This document shows positions 23,731-32,149 of a stretch of 32,321 nucleotides of DNA, in pieces. Positions within the stretch are counted from its first letter, which is position 1, and every line of letters starts with the position of its first letter. Made by a program: the position numbers and the translations under genes. The stretch comes from Anaerolineaceae bacterium (GTDB lineage: Bacteria; Chloroflexota; Anaerolineae; Anaerolineales; Anaerolineaceae), in contig JAFGLU010000145.1 in the NCBI GenBank assembly GCA_016927865.1, positions 1 to 32,321 on the forward strand, written 5' to 3'. The notes beneath the pieces are model-generated. The model saw only the letters and a program-made list of their open reading frames with translations, did not search any database and was not told where the DNA came from.

Positions 23731-24588
23731 CTAGCCAAACCGGTATAGATCGAAGTCGGTGACCGGACGGTAGCCGATCTTCTGATAGATGCTGTTTGAG
23801 GTTGGGTTGGCCAGGTTGGTGAACAGGGCGGTGAACTGCTTGCCCTGGTCAAGCAGCAGTTGGCTGAGCCCGGCGGTGAGCGCGCTGGCGTAGCCTTTGC
23901 TGCGGAATTCGCGTGGTGTGTACACTGGACCGATGCTGCATCCATGTGGGGTGGGGCGAGTCCAGCCGGCCAGAGCTACCGGGATGCCATCTTGCCACAG
24001 GTAGTAGGTGCGATCTTTAATTCTCAGGCGAGCGTTTTCCAGATACTGCTCTGGGGCGAAGTTGGCTTCGTCGGGCAATGCCTCACGCTGAAATTCTTCT
24101 GTCCAGCGGGCCACCATCTCGATGTCGGTTTCCAGTGCCGGACGCATGTATCCAGGCGGCTGGGGTGGGGGCGTGACCTGACGCAGTTCGTAGACTCGCT
24201 CGCGCATGGTCAGGGAATAGGTTTTTCCGGTCAGGTTTTGCCAGGCCTGGGCAAAGGCCAGCGCGGCTGCATTAGGCCCCAGGACGCCGGGCACGCTCCA
24301 TTCATCCCGAAGCAGGTTTTGAGCGATGAGGGCAAAGGCTTGATCCTGGCGGGCCGGGTGATTGGAAAACACGACCAGGTTGTGAGGAGGGGTCATGAGC
24401 GCGGCGACCTGAAGCTGCTTTGCTGCGAGCACGGTGCAGAGATAAGGCGCGGGAAGGAAGCGCTCGGGAAAATCGCGGATGCGCAGGGCCAGACCGTACA
24501 TCAAGTTGTTGGCGGCTTCGGCGGCTTCCAGGGCTGGCTGGGCGGCGTTGAGAAAGGCGAGGGCGGAAGAGTAAAGGTGAAGTTGCAT
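23731..24588 (-). CDS. GNAT-family N-acetyltransferase
   Basis: A 285-residue protein. The C-terminal half (about 145-285) is a GNAT fold with the acetyl-CoA-binding stretch IGPVYTPREFRSKGYASAL and a late NSIYQKIGYRPV. The N-terminal half resembles a degenerate GNAT-like or FeeM-like partner domain, as in two-domain GNAT proteins. GAGG lies a few bases before the ATG, and the minus strand has TAATAT further upstream. It is divergent from the RRM gene, with a 272-bp gap. Acceptor substrate unknown. Confidence 0.85.
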   Translation of the reverse strand: MQLHLYSSALAFLNAAQPALEAAEAANNLMYGLALRIRDFPERFLPAPYLCTVLAAKQLQVAALMTPPHNLVVFSNHPARQDQAFALIAQNLLRDEWSVPGVLGPNAAALAFAQAWQNLTGKTYSLTMRERVYELRQVTPPPQPPGYMRPALETDIEMVARWTEEFQREALPDEANFAPEQYLENARLRIKDRTYYLWQDGIPVALAGWTRPTPHGCSIGPVYTPREFRSKGYASALTAGLSQLLLDQGKQFTALFTNLANPTSNSIYQKIGYRPVTDFDLYRFG

Positions 24589-24740
24589 GAGGGCCTCAGG
24601 AGAAATAAAAGTATATTACCACGACGGGGGTGAAGGAGAAGAATTTAGACTTTGGTTCTCCAAGATTTGCCACGTCGATTCCCAATGATCCTTGACTTCT
24701 CCCAAAAGAGTCCCCAATTTCCCCCATTTTTTAGAATCTG

Positions 24741-24749
24741 TGGTATAAG
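24741..24749 (+). promoter_or_regulatory. Putative extended -10 promoter of the RRM gene
   Basis: TGGTATAAG has the extended -10 form TGnTATAAT. Start of transcription would fall near 24756, leaving a leader of about 105 bases that contains the terminator hairpin at 24784-24820. No -35 is evident. Confidence 0.4.
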
Positions 24750-24783
24750 TAGACAATCTTATTATCAGATTTGCGAGTAGATA

Positions 24784-24820
24784 CGCCGCTGTTCTCTATA
24801 AGAATGGCGGCGATTTTTTT
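24784..24820 (+). terminator. Intrinsic terminator inside the 5' leader of the RRM gene (attenuator candidate)
   Basis: A 12-bp stem (24784-24795 with 24801-24812, two G-T pairs, GC-rich base) with loop CTATA is followed by ATTTTTTT. It stands 40 bases before the start of the RRM gene and after its likely promoter. The gene on the left points away, and no plus-strand gene ends here, so the hairpin most likely attenuates the RRM transcript or ends a short RNA of about 65 bases. Confidence 0.65.
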
Positions 24821-24860
24821 ACTCTAGGATCTGCAATTTCAAAAGGAAGAGTTGAGAATC

Positions 24861-25160
24861 GTGGAAAACAAATTGTATGTTGGAAACCTGTCGTATAACA
24901 CCACCGAAGATGCTTTGCGCACTATGTTCGGCGAAGCCGGCACTGTGACTTCGGTTGCGATGATCACCGACCGTGAGACCGGAAGCCCCAAGGGCTTCGC
25001 TTTTGTCGAGATGAGCTCCCAGGCTGAAGCCCAAAAGGCGATCACGATGTTCAATGAGAAGACCGTGGACGGCCGCGCCATCAAAGTCAATGTCGCTCGC
25101 CCCCGCGAAGAGCGCCCCCGCAGCAATAGCGGTGGTGGTTACGGCAATCGCCGTTACTAA
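24861..25160 (+). CDS. Cold-shock-type RNA-binding protein with a single RRM
   Basis: A 99-residue protein of the bacterial/cyanobacterial Rbp type. RNP2 is LYVGNL (5-10) and RNP1 is KGFAFVEM (44-51); the C-terminal tail is short and Gly/Arg-rich (RPRSNSGGGYGNRRY). Such proteins bind single-stranded RNA and are often induced by cold. GTG at 24861 is preferred as start because AAGGAAG lies 11 bases upstream and the protein then starts MENKLYVGNL; a TTG at 24852 is too close to that site. Translation and transcription may both be controlled by the long leader, which contains a terminator. It ends before a strong bidirectional terminator. Family is certain. Confidence 0.93.
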   Translation: MENKLYVGNLSYNTTEDALRTMFGEAGTVTSVAMITDRETGSPKGFAFVEMSSQAEAQKAITMFNEKTVDGRAIKVNVARPREERPRSNSGGGYGNRRY

Positions 25161-25195
25161 AAGCTCATTCGCGTAGATTTCACATCGACGCAAAC

Positions 25196-25228
25196 AAAAA
25201 ACCGCCGGGATTTTCCCGGCGGTTTTTT
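25196..25228. terminator. Bidirectional intrinsic terminator
   Basis: A perfect ten-base GC-rich stem (25201-25210 with 25214-25223) has an A-tract before it and a T-tract after it. It serves the RRM gene on the plus strand and the clostripain-like gene on the minus strand. Confidence 0.93.
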
Positions 25229-25251
25229 TCATTAAAGTCGAGCTTGTTTGG

Positions 25252-27750
25252 CTAGCGCACCATGACCGGGGCAAACACGAACTTCGAGTTGCCGTCCAGG
25301 TCTTCGACGATGTAGCCGATGACATAATCACCGGCGGCAGCATCCAGGACTTCCCAGGTGAAAGGCTGACCGTTGAATGTAAGGGTCTTGCCCGGCTCGT
25401 AGGATGTGTTCGTAACGTTGCCTTCGGAGTCCAGGTCGTTCCAATATTCTAGCACGGTGAACGAGTCGCCGGCGGAGGGAAGGATTTCGCGCGGGGCGCC
25501 GCTGTTGCCACCGGATTCGCTGGTGAAGCCAAACACCGAGACCATTTCACCATTTTGGAAGTACATGCGGGCCTGGATTTGCTCGCCACTGGCGTAGGTG
25601 TAGATGCCTTCCACGCTGTACACCGCTTCTTCGGCCGAGCGGCCGTAATTCACCGGGCTGAAGAGCGCCTCGGCATAATTCTCGCCATCGCTGACGGCGT
25701 AGACAATTGGCTCCCAGTTGAAGTCGAGGGTGAATTCATCCTCGGGCCACACGGGATAGAAAACGCCGTCCACCTCGTCGGTGACCTGGCTGGCGATGTA
25801 ATCGCTATCAGCGACGTAGATGGCGTTGGCATTGCGGTCGTAGTACCCCACCAACAGCTTGATGTAACCGATGTTTTCGCCGGAGATATCAGCGGACATC
25901 AACACCGGCTGGTTGGGGGCAGCTTCGGCGTCTGAAAGGCGCAGGTCCGAAACCTGGATTCCACCGGCAGCCGGAGCGCGCACCAGTTCTGCGCGTGGAG
26001 CGATAGCGCCCACGGAGTCAAGGTCAAAGGACTCACCGGAGTAGTGGTAGGCCAGGAATTCGTCCCACAAGGACAGGTTGACAAACTGTTCGGCAGCAAC
26101 GTTGTAGGAGGCCGGGCCTGCGGCAGAAGTGCGATAGAGCTGGGAATTGGGGAAGTAAATGCTGATTCCGGTCGCTCCGGGCACCTGCGGGCCGTGCTTT
26201 TCAGCTAGAACGGTGTTCTGAACTGCTTGGATCAATTGGCTGCTGGCGGTGCTGACGCTGCCGCTGCCGGTGGCTTTGGCTGCCAGTTTAGCGAAACCGG
26301 CCAGGTCGATGTAGGAGGCGGGTACTTCACTGCCGAAAATGCTGGTGAAAGATTGGGCGTAGCTGCGCGCCTGAGAGACGCCGCGCTGGTCACCGGCTTG
26401 CAAGGAGAAGGCGAAGGTGTTGAGCGCGTCGAGTAATTCGGGAACTCTTTGTAAATCCGCAGCCGTGAGGGTGATGTTGCGGCCAATCTGGTTGACCACC
26501 TGCTGGGCAGAGACAAAGCGCCCACCGGCTAAATCCTGGCGAGCCGCATCGTCCACAATGCGCTGGTCATCGATGATGTAGCTGTCTACAATCACGCGGC
26601 CCAGCTCGGCGCCGTCCATGCCGGGGTTGTTGTTGAGCTGATCGAGGAAGGATGAATAGGCCCAACCGAGGGCGGGTTCGGTCTCCTGGGAGAGCACGGC
26701 ATAACGCGCATGGGGGTACAGAGCCGTCATGACCTCAATGTGGCCCATGAGGCAGGCGTCCATGCCGATCATCTCAAACTGGTCGATGCCGGCCTGACTG
26801 CGGGCTTGCTCCAGGGCGGCGTCCAATTCGTGAAGGAAGATCTGATCTCCGGTCATGCTAGACAGGGGAATGTCGCTCTGCCCGCCGCTGCGCGTGGAAG
26901 CATCGCTCCAACCGCCGGGCCAGCCCATGCCGTGATCAGACAGGATTAGCACGTATTTATCGGCGGGAAAGTCTTGAACGCCCCAAACGATGAAATCTGC
27001 CAGGGTCTGGCCGGAAGCCATGTTGACTTCGCCCAGGTCTTCCACCAGGTCGGAATTGACACGGGTAAGGTCGTTATCCTGGCGGATATAGTAGCGGCGC
27101 GTGCCCGCCCAGTTCCCGTCGCCGGAATAGCCGCCGCTGTAGCGATCGATTTGAGTAACGATTTGGACATTGTCGGTCGAGCCAATTAACTCGGCTTCGT
27201 TGAGATCAACGTAAATATCCTTTTCCAAGACTTTATCATCCGCGTCCTGATACAGCAAGATGGTCCAGGTGTCGCCGCTGCCGGAGGTGGAGGATTCAGA
27301 GGTTGGGCGGCGGGTGGCGGTGGGGCGAGGCGCGGCAGCTACAGCGGTGGGTTCTTCGTAAGCACCGAACGGTTGATCCACGCCGTCTGAGCCTGTCATG
27401 CTGACCAGATCGCCCAGCGAGTTGCCGAACACCAGGAACAGAACAATCAAGCATAGGCCAATGGCGATGAGCATGCCGCAGCCCAATTTTGAGGTGGGCA
27501 GCTTGCCTAGCAAGTTGCCTCCGCCGCCCAGCGGCGACTGGCCGTATGTTCCACCAGAGCCGGCGCTTGATCCGCCAGAGCTAAACCCACCCGACCCGGA
27601 TCCAGAGCTTGGCCGGTTGGTTTCGCGGCGCGGGGCATCGGCCCGCGGGCGCGCTGCGCCAGGAGTAGAACTGCCGGGTCGGCGGCGCTCTCCGGTGACG
27701 GTATTTTTTTTGCCGGAGTTTCCGGTTGCAAAGGCAAGAGTTGAATTCAT
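25252..27750 (-). CDS. Membrane-anchored clostripain-like (C11) cysteine protease
   Basis: An 832-residue protein. Residues 1-90 are a Gly/Ser/Arg-rich, probably cytosolic disordered tail. One TM lies at about 92-110, and a short Thr/Pro/Ser stalk follows. The C11 protease domain spans about 160-480, with catalytic His273 in LSDHGMGW and Cys333 in GMDACLMGH. About 350 further residues form beta-rich domains of unknown type, ending in FVFAPVMVR. Clostripain-type enzymes cut after Arg/Lys and often self-process. The start at 27750 is chosen for AAAGGGG upstream; the frame is open to 27813, but the -10 box lies inside that extension. An N-in orientation would place the protease outside. Active-site call is firm; target unknown. 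Confidence 0.9.
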   Translation of the reverse strand: MNSTLAFATGNSGKKNTVTGERRRPGSSTPGAARPRADAPRRETNRPSSGSGSGGFSSGGSSAGSGGTYGQSPLGGGGNLLGKLPTSKLGCGMLIAIGLCLIVLFLVFGNSLGDLVSMTGSDGVDQPFGAYEEPTAVAAAPRPTATRRPTSESSTSGSGDTWTILLYQDADDKVLEKDIYVDLNEAELIGSTDNVQIVTQIDRYSGGYSGDGNWAGTRRYYIRQDNDLTRVNSDLVEDLGEVNMASGQTLADFIVWGVQDFPADKYVLILSDHGMGWPGGWSDASTRSGGQSDIPLSSMTGDQIFLHELDAALEQARSQAGIDQFEMIGMDACLMGHIEVMTALYPHARYAVLSQETEPALGWAYSSFLDQLNNNPGMDGAELGRVIVDSYIIDDQRIVDDAARQDLAGGRFVSAQQVVNQIGRNITLTAADLQRVPELLDALNTFAFSLQAGDQRGVSQARSYAQSFTSIFGSEVPASYIDLAGFAKLAAKATGSGSVSTASSQLIQAVQNTVLAEKHGPQVPGATGISIYFPNSQLYRTSAAGPASYNVAAEQFVNLSLWDEFLAYHYSGESFDLDSVGAIAPRAELVRAPAAGGIQVSDLRLSDAEAAPNQPVLMSADISGENIGYIKLLVGYYDRNANAIYVADSDYIASQVTDEVDGVFYPVWPEDEFTLDFNWEPIVYAVSDGENYAEALFSPVNYGRSAEEAVYSVEGIYTYASGEQIQARMYFQNGEMVSVFGFTSESGGNSGAPREILPSAGDSFTVLEYWNDLDSEGNVTNTSYEPGKTLTFNGQPFTWEVLDAAAGDYVIGYIVEDLDGNSKFVFAPVMVR

Positions 27751-27801
27751 GAGTACCCCTTTATAGGCTTGACTGAAGCACCAGACACTGGGTTTACCTA
27801 G

Positions 27802-27832
27802 ATTATACGCCAACTACCAAGCCGATTCTCAA
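27802..27832 (-). promoter_or_regulatory. Promoter of the clostripain-like gene
   Basis: On the minus strand TTGAGA (27832-27827), a 19-base spacer and TATAAT (27807-27802) precede the ATG at 27750 by about 50 bases. It starts just past the stop of the DtxR-family gene. Confidence 0.5.
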
Positions 27833-27842
27833 TGTTCCCCAA

Positions 27843-28538
27843 CTATCCCGGGGTAGTCATCTCCGCGAAGATATACCGGGCCGCGGCATTCCCCAATGTG
27901 ACCGACTGGCCGGCGATTTCGATGGCGATGGTCTGATTGAAGGGGAGTACCTCGCTCACGGTTGCCTTCACGCCGGGCATGATGCCTTTGGCCTCCAGAT
28001 AGGACAATAAGGGAGCGTTTTCTTCGGCCAGTTCGTGGATGCGTCGAATGATGACCCTTTCGCCAACAGCAATCTCGGTGAGAGGGATCCACGTGGCGAC
28101 GGCCTCCTCGCAGCCAGGCAGGGGGTTGCCGTGCGGGCAGGTCTTCGGATGGCCGAGCTGCTCCATTAGAGCCGTCTCGGTCATAGCAGAAATGGCATGT
28201 TCCAGGTGGTGAGCCTCGTTGTGCAGTTTGGACCAGGGCAGTGTTTTAATCATCATCCACTCGGTGAGCATGTGACGGCGCATGACCACGCGGGCTGCTG
28301 CCCAACCGGATTCGGTCAGGTGCGTGCCATCCTTGTCCATACTTAACAAGCCGTCGCGGGTCATGCGCTTGAGGGTGTTCGTCACGGTGGGCGGAGTGAC
28401 GCCCAATAACTCGGCCAGGCGAGAGCCGACGACAGGCTCCTGGTCGCGTTCCATCACGTAGATCAGCGAGAGGTAGTCCTGGATGGTAGCGCTTAGAGCA
28501 GGTATTTCAGCCGCGTCAGATTTAGTGACATTTGTCAT
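27843..28538 (-). CDS. DtxR/MntR-family metal-dependent transcriptional regulator
   Basis: A 231-residue repressor. Residues 15-75 form the winged helix (DYLSLIYVMER, LGVTPPTVTNTLKRM, GLLSMDKDG, LTESG). Residues 80-145 form the dimer and metal-binding domain, with His89, the EAHHLEH cluster (108-114) and the CPHGNPLPG loop (134-142). Residues about 155-231 are a FeoA/SH3-like domain. This is the three-domain IdeR/DtxR layout. ATG at 28538 has AAAGAGA upstream; a TTG two codons earlier is possible. It is divergent from feoABC, so it probably represses the uptake genes when Fe(II) is plentiful. Mn(II) as effector cannot be excluded. Confidence 0.92.
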   Translation of the reverse strand: MTNVTKSDAAEIPALSATIQDYLSLIYVMERDQEPVVGSRLAELLGVTPPTVTNTLKRMTRDGLLSMDKDGTHLTESGWAAARVVMRRHMLTEWMMIKTLPWSKLHNEAHHLEHAISAMTETALMEQLGHPKTCPHGNPLPGCEEAVATWIPLTEIAVGERVIIRRIHELAEENAPLLSYLEAKGIMPGVKATVSEVLPFNQTIAIEIAGQSVTLGNAAARYIFAEMTTPG

Positions 28539-28563
28539 GCGCAATCTCTTTATTTATTCTATA

Positions 28564-28580
28564 CTAATTTTTTATATTAG
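28564..28580. promoter_or_regulatory. Candidate DtxR-family operator between dtxR-like gene and feoA
   Basis: CTAATTTTTTATATTAG has five-base inverted ends in an AT-rich stretch between the divergent regulator and feo genes, 26 bases from the regulator ATG. It abuts a plus-strand TATAAT at 28583-28588. The match to known DtxR boxes is partial, so the call rests mostly on symmetry and position. Confidence 0.35.
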
Positions 28581-28582
28581 CA

Positions 28583-28588
28583 TATAAT
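28583..28588 (+). promoter_or_regulatory. Putative -10 box of the feo operon
   Basis: TATAAT on the plus strand, 173 bases before feoA, just downstream of the candidate operator. It implies a leader of about 165 bases that contains palindrome F. Confidence 0.4.
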
Positions 28589-28625
28589 AATAGCAATAGA
28601 TCTTTCTTGGATTATATCATCTTAG

Positions 28626-28731
28626 GGCTCTTTGGGTACTGCCGGTAGGTTCCGCATTTTGAGGAGTGAGTGCGGCTTCACCGACTCACACCCCAAAAAG
28701 CGGATTGCACCAGGCTGATTCCCGAAGAGCC
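28626..28731. repeat. Nested palindromic element, copy F, in the feo leader
   Basis: An outer inverted repeat of 11 bp (28626-28636 with 28721-28731, one G-T pair) encloses an imperfect inner stem (28652-28675 with 28681-28703). The inner arm TTTTGAGGAGTGAGTG resembles the other long palindromes, and the total length of 106 bp is close to that of copy D. It lies between the candidate feo promoter and feoA. Confidence 0.6.
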
Positions 28732-28760
28732 GATCTTAGAGTCTTATTGAGGAGAATGCG

Positions 28761-29012
28761 ATGTCGGATATTAGAAGGCGCTTAACCCTGTCAGAAATGC
28801 CCGCTGGAGAGGATGCCACAATCCTGGCTTTTGAAGATGGGCGGGCGGTCAAGAACCGGCTGGCCTCGCTAGGTTTCACCCCCGGAGTACGGGTGAATAT
28901 GACTCAAAACTATGGTCACGGACCCTTAATTGTAACCGTGCGCGGCACGCGCGTGGCCCTGGGGCGCGGCGAGGCTGCCAAAATTATCGTCGAGCAGGGC
29001 AGCCATGAGTGA
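28761..29012 (+). CDS. feoA: FeoA ferrous iron transport accessory protein
   Basis: An 83-residue SH3-fold protein with the family pattern LSEMPAGEDATILAFEDG at the start, RLASLGFTPGVRV in the middle and VRGTRVALGRGEAAKIIV at the end. FeoA is a small cytosolic protein that helps the FeoB transporter. GAGGAG lies seven bases before the ATG. Its last eight bases overlap feoB, so translation is coupled. It is the first gene of feoA-feoB-feoC. Confidence 0.95.
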   Translation: MSDIRRRLTLSEMPAGEDATILAFEDGRAVKNRLASLGFTPGVRVNMTQNYGHGPLIVTVRGTRVALGRGEAAKIIVEQGSHE

Positions 29013-31047
29013 TTGTCACGAGACACGCACCCGAACCGCGCCAAGTATGGGGTTTGTGGATGCTGGGACGCCGTTAATTGCCCTGGCCGGGCAGCCTAAT
29101 ATGGGTAAATCCACGTTGTTCAACCTGCTCACGGGCCTGAATCAACACGTGGGCAACTGGCCAGGCAAGACGGTGGAACGACGCGACGGGCATTTTGATT
29201 TCTGCGGGCGCAGCTTCACACTGGTGGATCTGCCCGGAACTTATAGCCTGACAGCAAACTCTCCCGAAGAGGTTATTGCACGAGAGTACATTTTGCGCGA
29301 GAAGCCCTCGGTAGTGGTAGCGGTGGTTAGCGCGGCGAACCTGGAGCGCAGTCTTTACCTGGTGTCTGAATTGGCTGCCCTGGCTGTCCCGGTGGTTGTG
29401 GCCCTCAATATGATGGACGTGGCCGCTCAAGAAGGTATTCAAGTAGATGCGCACGTACTGGAAGCTGCTCTGGGCTTGCCGGTGGTGCCGATGACTGCTT
29501 CAAAGGCGGCGGGTGTGCGTGAACTGCTGGGGGTGGTGGAGGATGTGCTGACAGGAAAGCGGGTGCCTGCGCCGCACCTGCCTGATGTGCGCCAGGATCA
29601 CCACGAGGTATTGGAAAAAATCGAAGGTTTGATCGCGGGGCACGTGCCTGAGCCTTATCCGCAAAGTTGGGCCGCCTTGAAACTGCTGGAAGGCGATGCC
29701 GAGGTGACGAGGATGATGGAAGCGGAACTGCCCCCTGTGGCCTGGGAATCCGTTCACAATGTGTTAATTCAACACGACGATGCCTTCCTGGCGGTGGCTT
29801 CCGGTCGTTACGAGTGGATTGGGCGCATGATGCGGGCCGCGGTCACCCGGCCACGGGTTGGGCAGATGGGTATGACCGAGCGCCTTGACCGCCTGGCGGC
29901 ACACCCTGTTTGGGGCTTGTTTATCCTGGCCGGAGCTTTGGGCCTGGTTTTTTGGCTAACCTTTACGGTGGGCAGCCCGATCCAGGCCTGGTTGGACGGG
30001 CAACTCATCGCTCCGTTGGCAGGGCTGGCCGCAGGAGCGCTGGCGGGCGCACCGTTCTGGCTGCGGGGCTTGATAGTGGACGGCTTGATCGGCGGGGTTG
30101 GTTCGGTGCTAACCTTCCTGCCTATTCTGGTTATCTTTTTTGCGGCTTTTGCGCTCCTGGAAGATATCGGCTACATGGCCCGCGCCGCTTATGTGATGGA
30201 TAACCTGATGCACCTGATGGGACTGCACGGCAAGTCTTTCCTGCCGCTTTTCTTGGGTTTTGGCTGCAACGTCCCGGCAGTCATGGGCACGCGGGTGATT
30301 GATTCGTGGCCGGCCCGCCTGCTGACCATTTTGATCGCGCCGCTCGTGCCTTGCACTGCGCGCATGGCGGTGGTGGCTTTCATCGCCCCAATTTTCTTTG
30401 GCGCAAGCGCCATGTGGATTTCATGGGGGCTGGTGATGCTTTCACTGCTGGCGCTGGTTGCCAGCGGCGCCCTGCTCAACCGGGTGATTTTCAAGGGGCA
30501 GCGATCGGCCTTCATTATGGAAATGCCGCTTTATCATCTGCCCAATGCCCGCACGATAGGATTGCTGGTGTGGCAGCGCTCAGTGTCCTTTGTTAAAAAG
30601 GCCGGCACGGCTATCCTGGCGATGGCGATGCTGGTTTGGGTGCTGTCCTTTTTGCCCAACGGCGATTTGAACACGAGCTTCCTGGCCCGCTTTGGGCAGT
30701 TCCTTGAACCGGTGGGCCGTTGGATGGGCTTTGATTGGCGCTTGATGGTGGCCCTCATTACCAGTTTCCTGGCAAAAGAAAACGCTGTGGCCACGCTGGG
30801 CGTGTTGTTCGGCAGTTCGCCGGAAGCCGGGTTGGCTGAATCGCTGGCCGCTGCCTTCTCTCCAGCCACGGGGCTGTCCTTCCTGGTGGTGACCATGCTC
30901 TTTGTGCCATGCATGGCCACTGTGGCGGTGATGAAGCAAGAGACCAACTCGTGGCGCTGGCCGCTGTTGAGCGTGGGTTTGCTGCTGGTGCTCTCGGTGG
31001 GGGCCGGGGCGGGCGTATATCATTTGGCTACGTGGCTGGGGTGGTGA
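29005..31047 (+). CDS. feoB: FeoB ferrous iron transporter
   Basis: A 680-residue Fe(II) transporter. The cytosolic G-protein domain shows G1 GQPNMGKST (29-37), G3 DLPG (75-78), G4 NMMD (about 139-142) and a TASK-type G5. A GDI-like helical region follows to about 290. The membrane part has two gate-type motifs, with Cys residues in GFGCNVPAVMGTR (about 420) and in LFVPCMATVAVMK (about 633-645). The length is typical for shorter FeoB forms. It overlaps feoA by eight bases, and feoC follows after one base. Family certain. Confidence 0.97.
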   Translation: MSDCHETRTRTAPSMGFVDAGTPLIALAGQPNMGKSTLFNLLTGLNQHVGNWPGKTVERRDGHFDFCGRSFTLVDLPGTYSLTANSPEEVIAREYILREKPSVVVAVVSAANLERSLYLVSELAALAVPVVVALNMMDVAAQEGIQVDAHVLEAALGLPVVPMTASKAAGVRELLGVVEDVLTGKRVPAPHLPDVRQDHHEVLEKIEGLIAGHVPEPYPQSWAALKLLEGDAEVTRMMEAELPPVAWESVHNVLIQHDDAFLAVASGRYEWIGRMMRAAVTRPRVGQMGMTERLDRLAAHPVWGLFILAGALGLVFWLTFTVGSPIQAWLDGQLIAPLAGLAAGALAGAPFWLRGLIVDGLIGGVGSVLTFLPILVIFFAAFALLEDIGYMARAAYVMDNLMHLMGLHGKSFLPLFLGFGCNVPAVMGTRVIDSWPARLLTILIAPLVPCTARMAVVAFIAPIFFGASAMWISWGLVMLSLLALVASGALLNRVIFKGQRSAFIMEMPLYHLPNARTIGLLVWQRSVSFVKKAGTAILAMAMLVWVLSFLPNGDLNTSFLARFGQFLEPVGRWMGFDWRLMVALITSFLAKENAVATLGVLFGSSPEAGLAESLAAAFSPATGLSFLVVTMLFVPCMATVAVMKQETNSWRWPLLSVGLLLVLSVGAGAGVYHLATWLGW

Positions 31048-31048
31048 A

Positions 31049-31282
31049 ATGTTAGAACGATTACTGGCTGAAATAAGCGCCGGGGGCACCTTTGAAACCA
31101 GTACCCTGGCCGCAAAATTGGAAACAAGCCCGGCGATGGTAGAGGCTATGCTAGATCATTTGCAGCGTTTGGGGCGCTTACAACCCTACCAAAGCTGTGG
31201 CGATGGATGCGGTGGTTGCAGCCTGAAGAGTACCTGCCACTCGAAATCACGCGCCGATGGCGTCAAGCTTTGGCAAGCATAG
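31049..31282 (+). CDS. feoC: FeoC-like winged-helix protein with cysteine cluster
   Basis: A 77-residue protein. Residues 1-45 are a small winged helix (TLAAKLETSPAMVEAMLDHL). Cysteines at 50, 54, 57 and 63 fit the iron-sulfur or redox wing of FeoC. FeoC proteins modulate FeoB stability or feo transcription in response to iron or oxygen. The ATG at 31049 lies one base after the feoB stop (TGAAATG). The following 60 bp before the convergent dioxygenase gene show no clear terminator. Confidence 0.88.
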   Translation: MLERLLAEISAGGTFETSTLAAKLETSPAMVEAMLDHLQRLGRLQPYQSCGDGCGGCSLKSTCHSKSRADGVKLWQA

Positions 31283-31342
31283 TTGGGAGAGCGTCCCGCC
31301 GAGGGGTAACTTTCACCGCCTGGAAAAATTAATCATGGCAAG

Positions 31343-32149
31343 CTACTCTGACCAGAGAAAAGCAACGCCGCGTTTGCCCAGGATGTGATCGTCGAAGACC
31401 AATTTGGCAGGGCGCCCCGCCATGCCCACACAGACATGCAATGGGAGCAGATGCTCTTCGCGGGGGTGGCAGTAGCGCGCGGAAGGGGCCTTTTCCCATT
31501 CGATCAGGCGTTGCTCTCGCTCTGCCTGGGGAAGAGCCCCGGTGCAGCTCTCGATCAGCCAGTTCTGGAATGTATCACTGGCGGTGTCGGGTGTTTCAGT
31601 CCCTTGCCATGAGAAAGCGCGCATGTTGTGGAATGAGAAGCCTGAACCGATCAGCAGGATGTTCTCATTGTTGAGTTCTTGCAAGGCTTTGCCCAGGGCG
31701 AGATGAGCGCCGGGGTCCAGCCCGCGGACCAATGAAAGTTGGAGGCATGGGATGTCGGCTTGCGGGTACATCATCTTTAATGGGATGAACACACCGTGGT
31801 CGAATCCGCGCGTGGGGTCGATGCGTGCTGCAATCTGGTTGTTTTTCAGGATATCGACCACTCGGTTCGCAAATTCGGGGTTGCCTGGAGCAGGGTAGGT
31901 GATTTGATAGGCTCGATCTGGAAAGCCATAATAATCATAGAACATGGGGGGCTGTTGCGCCCCCAGCAGCGTGACGGCTATTTCTTCCCAATGAGCGCTG
32001 ACGACCAGGATTAGGTCGGGCTTTCTTAGCTGTGAGGGAAGGTTTTTCATAAATTCGATCATTGCCTGATGGCTGGAATCGCCAAGAATGGGCAGAGGGC
32101 CTCCGCCATGACTGAAATAGACAATTTGAGCTTGCATTTCAGAATTCAT
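31343..32149 (-). CDS. LigB/DODA-type extradiol dioxygenase family protein
   Basis: A 268-residue protein of the class III extradiol ring-cleavage family (YgiD/DOPA-dioxygenase-like). Likely metal ligands are His14 in FSHGGGP, His53 in SAHWEE and the His in GFDHGVFIPL (about 117); VGMAGRP lies near the C-terminus. Members use non-haem Fe(II) or Zn and cleave catechols such as DOPA or protocatechuate; many are of unknown substrate. AAGGA lies six bases before the ATG. It is convergent with feoC. Family good; substrate unknown. Confidence 0.88.
   Translation of the reverse strand: MNSEMQAQIVYFSHGGGPLPILGDSSHQAMIEFMKNLPSQLRKPDLILVVSAHWEEIAVTLLGAQQPPMFYDYYGFPDRAYQITYPAPGNPEFANRVVDILKNNQIAARIDPTRGFDHGVFIPLKMMYPQADIPCLQLSLVRGLDPGAHLALGKALQELNNENILLIGSGFSFHNMRAFSWQGTETPDTASDTFQNWLIESCTGALPQAEREQRLIEWEKAPSARYCHPREEHLLPLHVCVGMAGRPAKLVFDDHILGKRGVAFLWSE

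Noticed and set aside
23860..24633. A 257-codon open frame on the plus strand
   Set aside because: It is antisense to the GNAT gene, shows no domain or ribosome site, and would run through the divergent control region.
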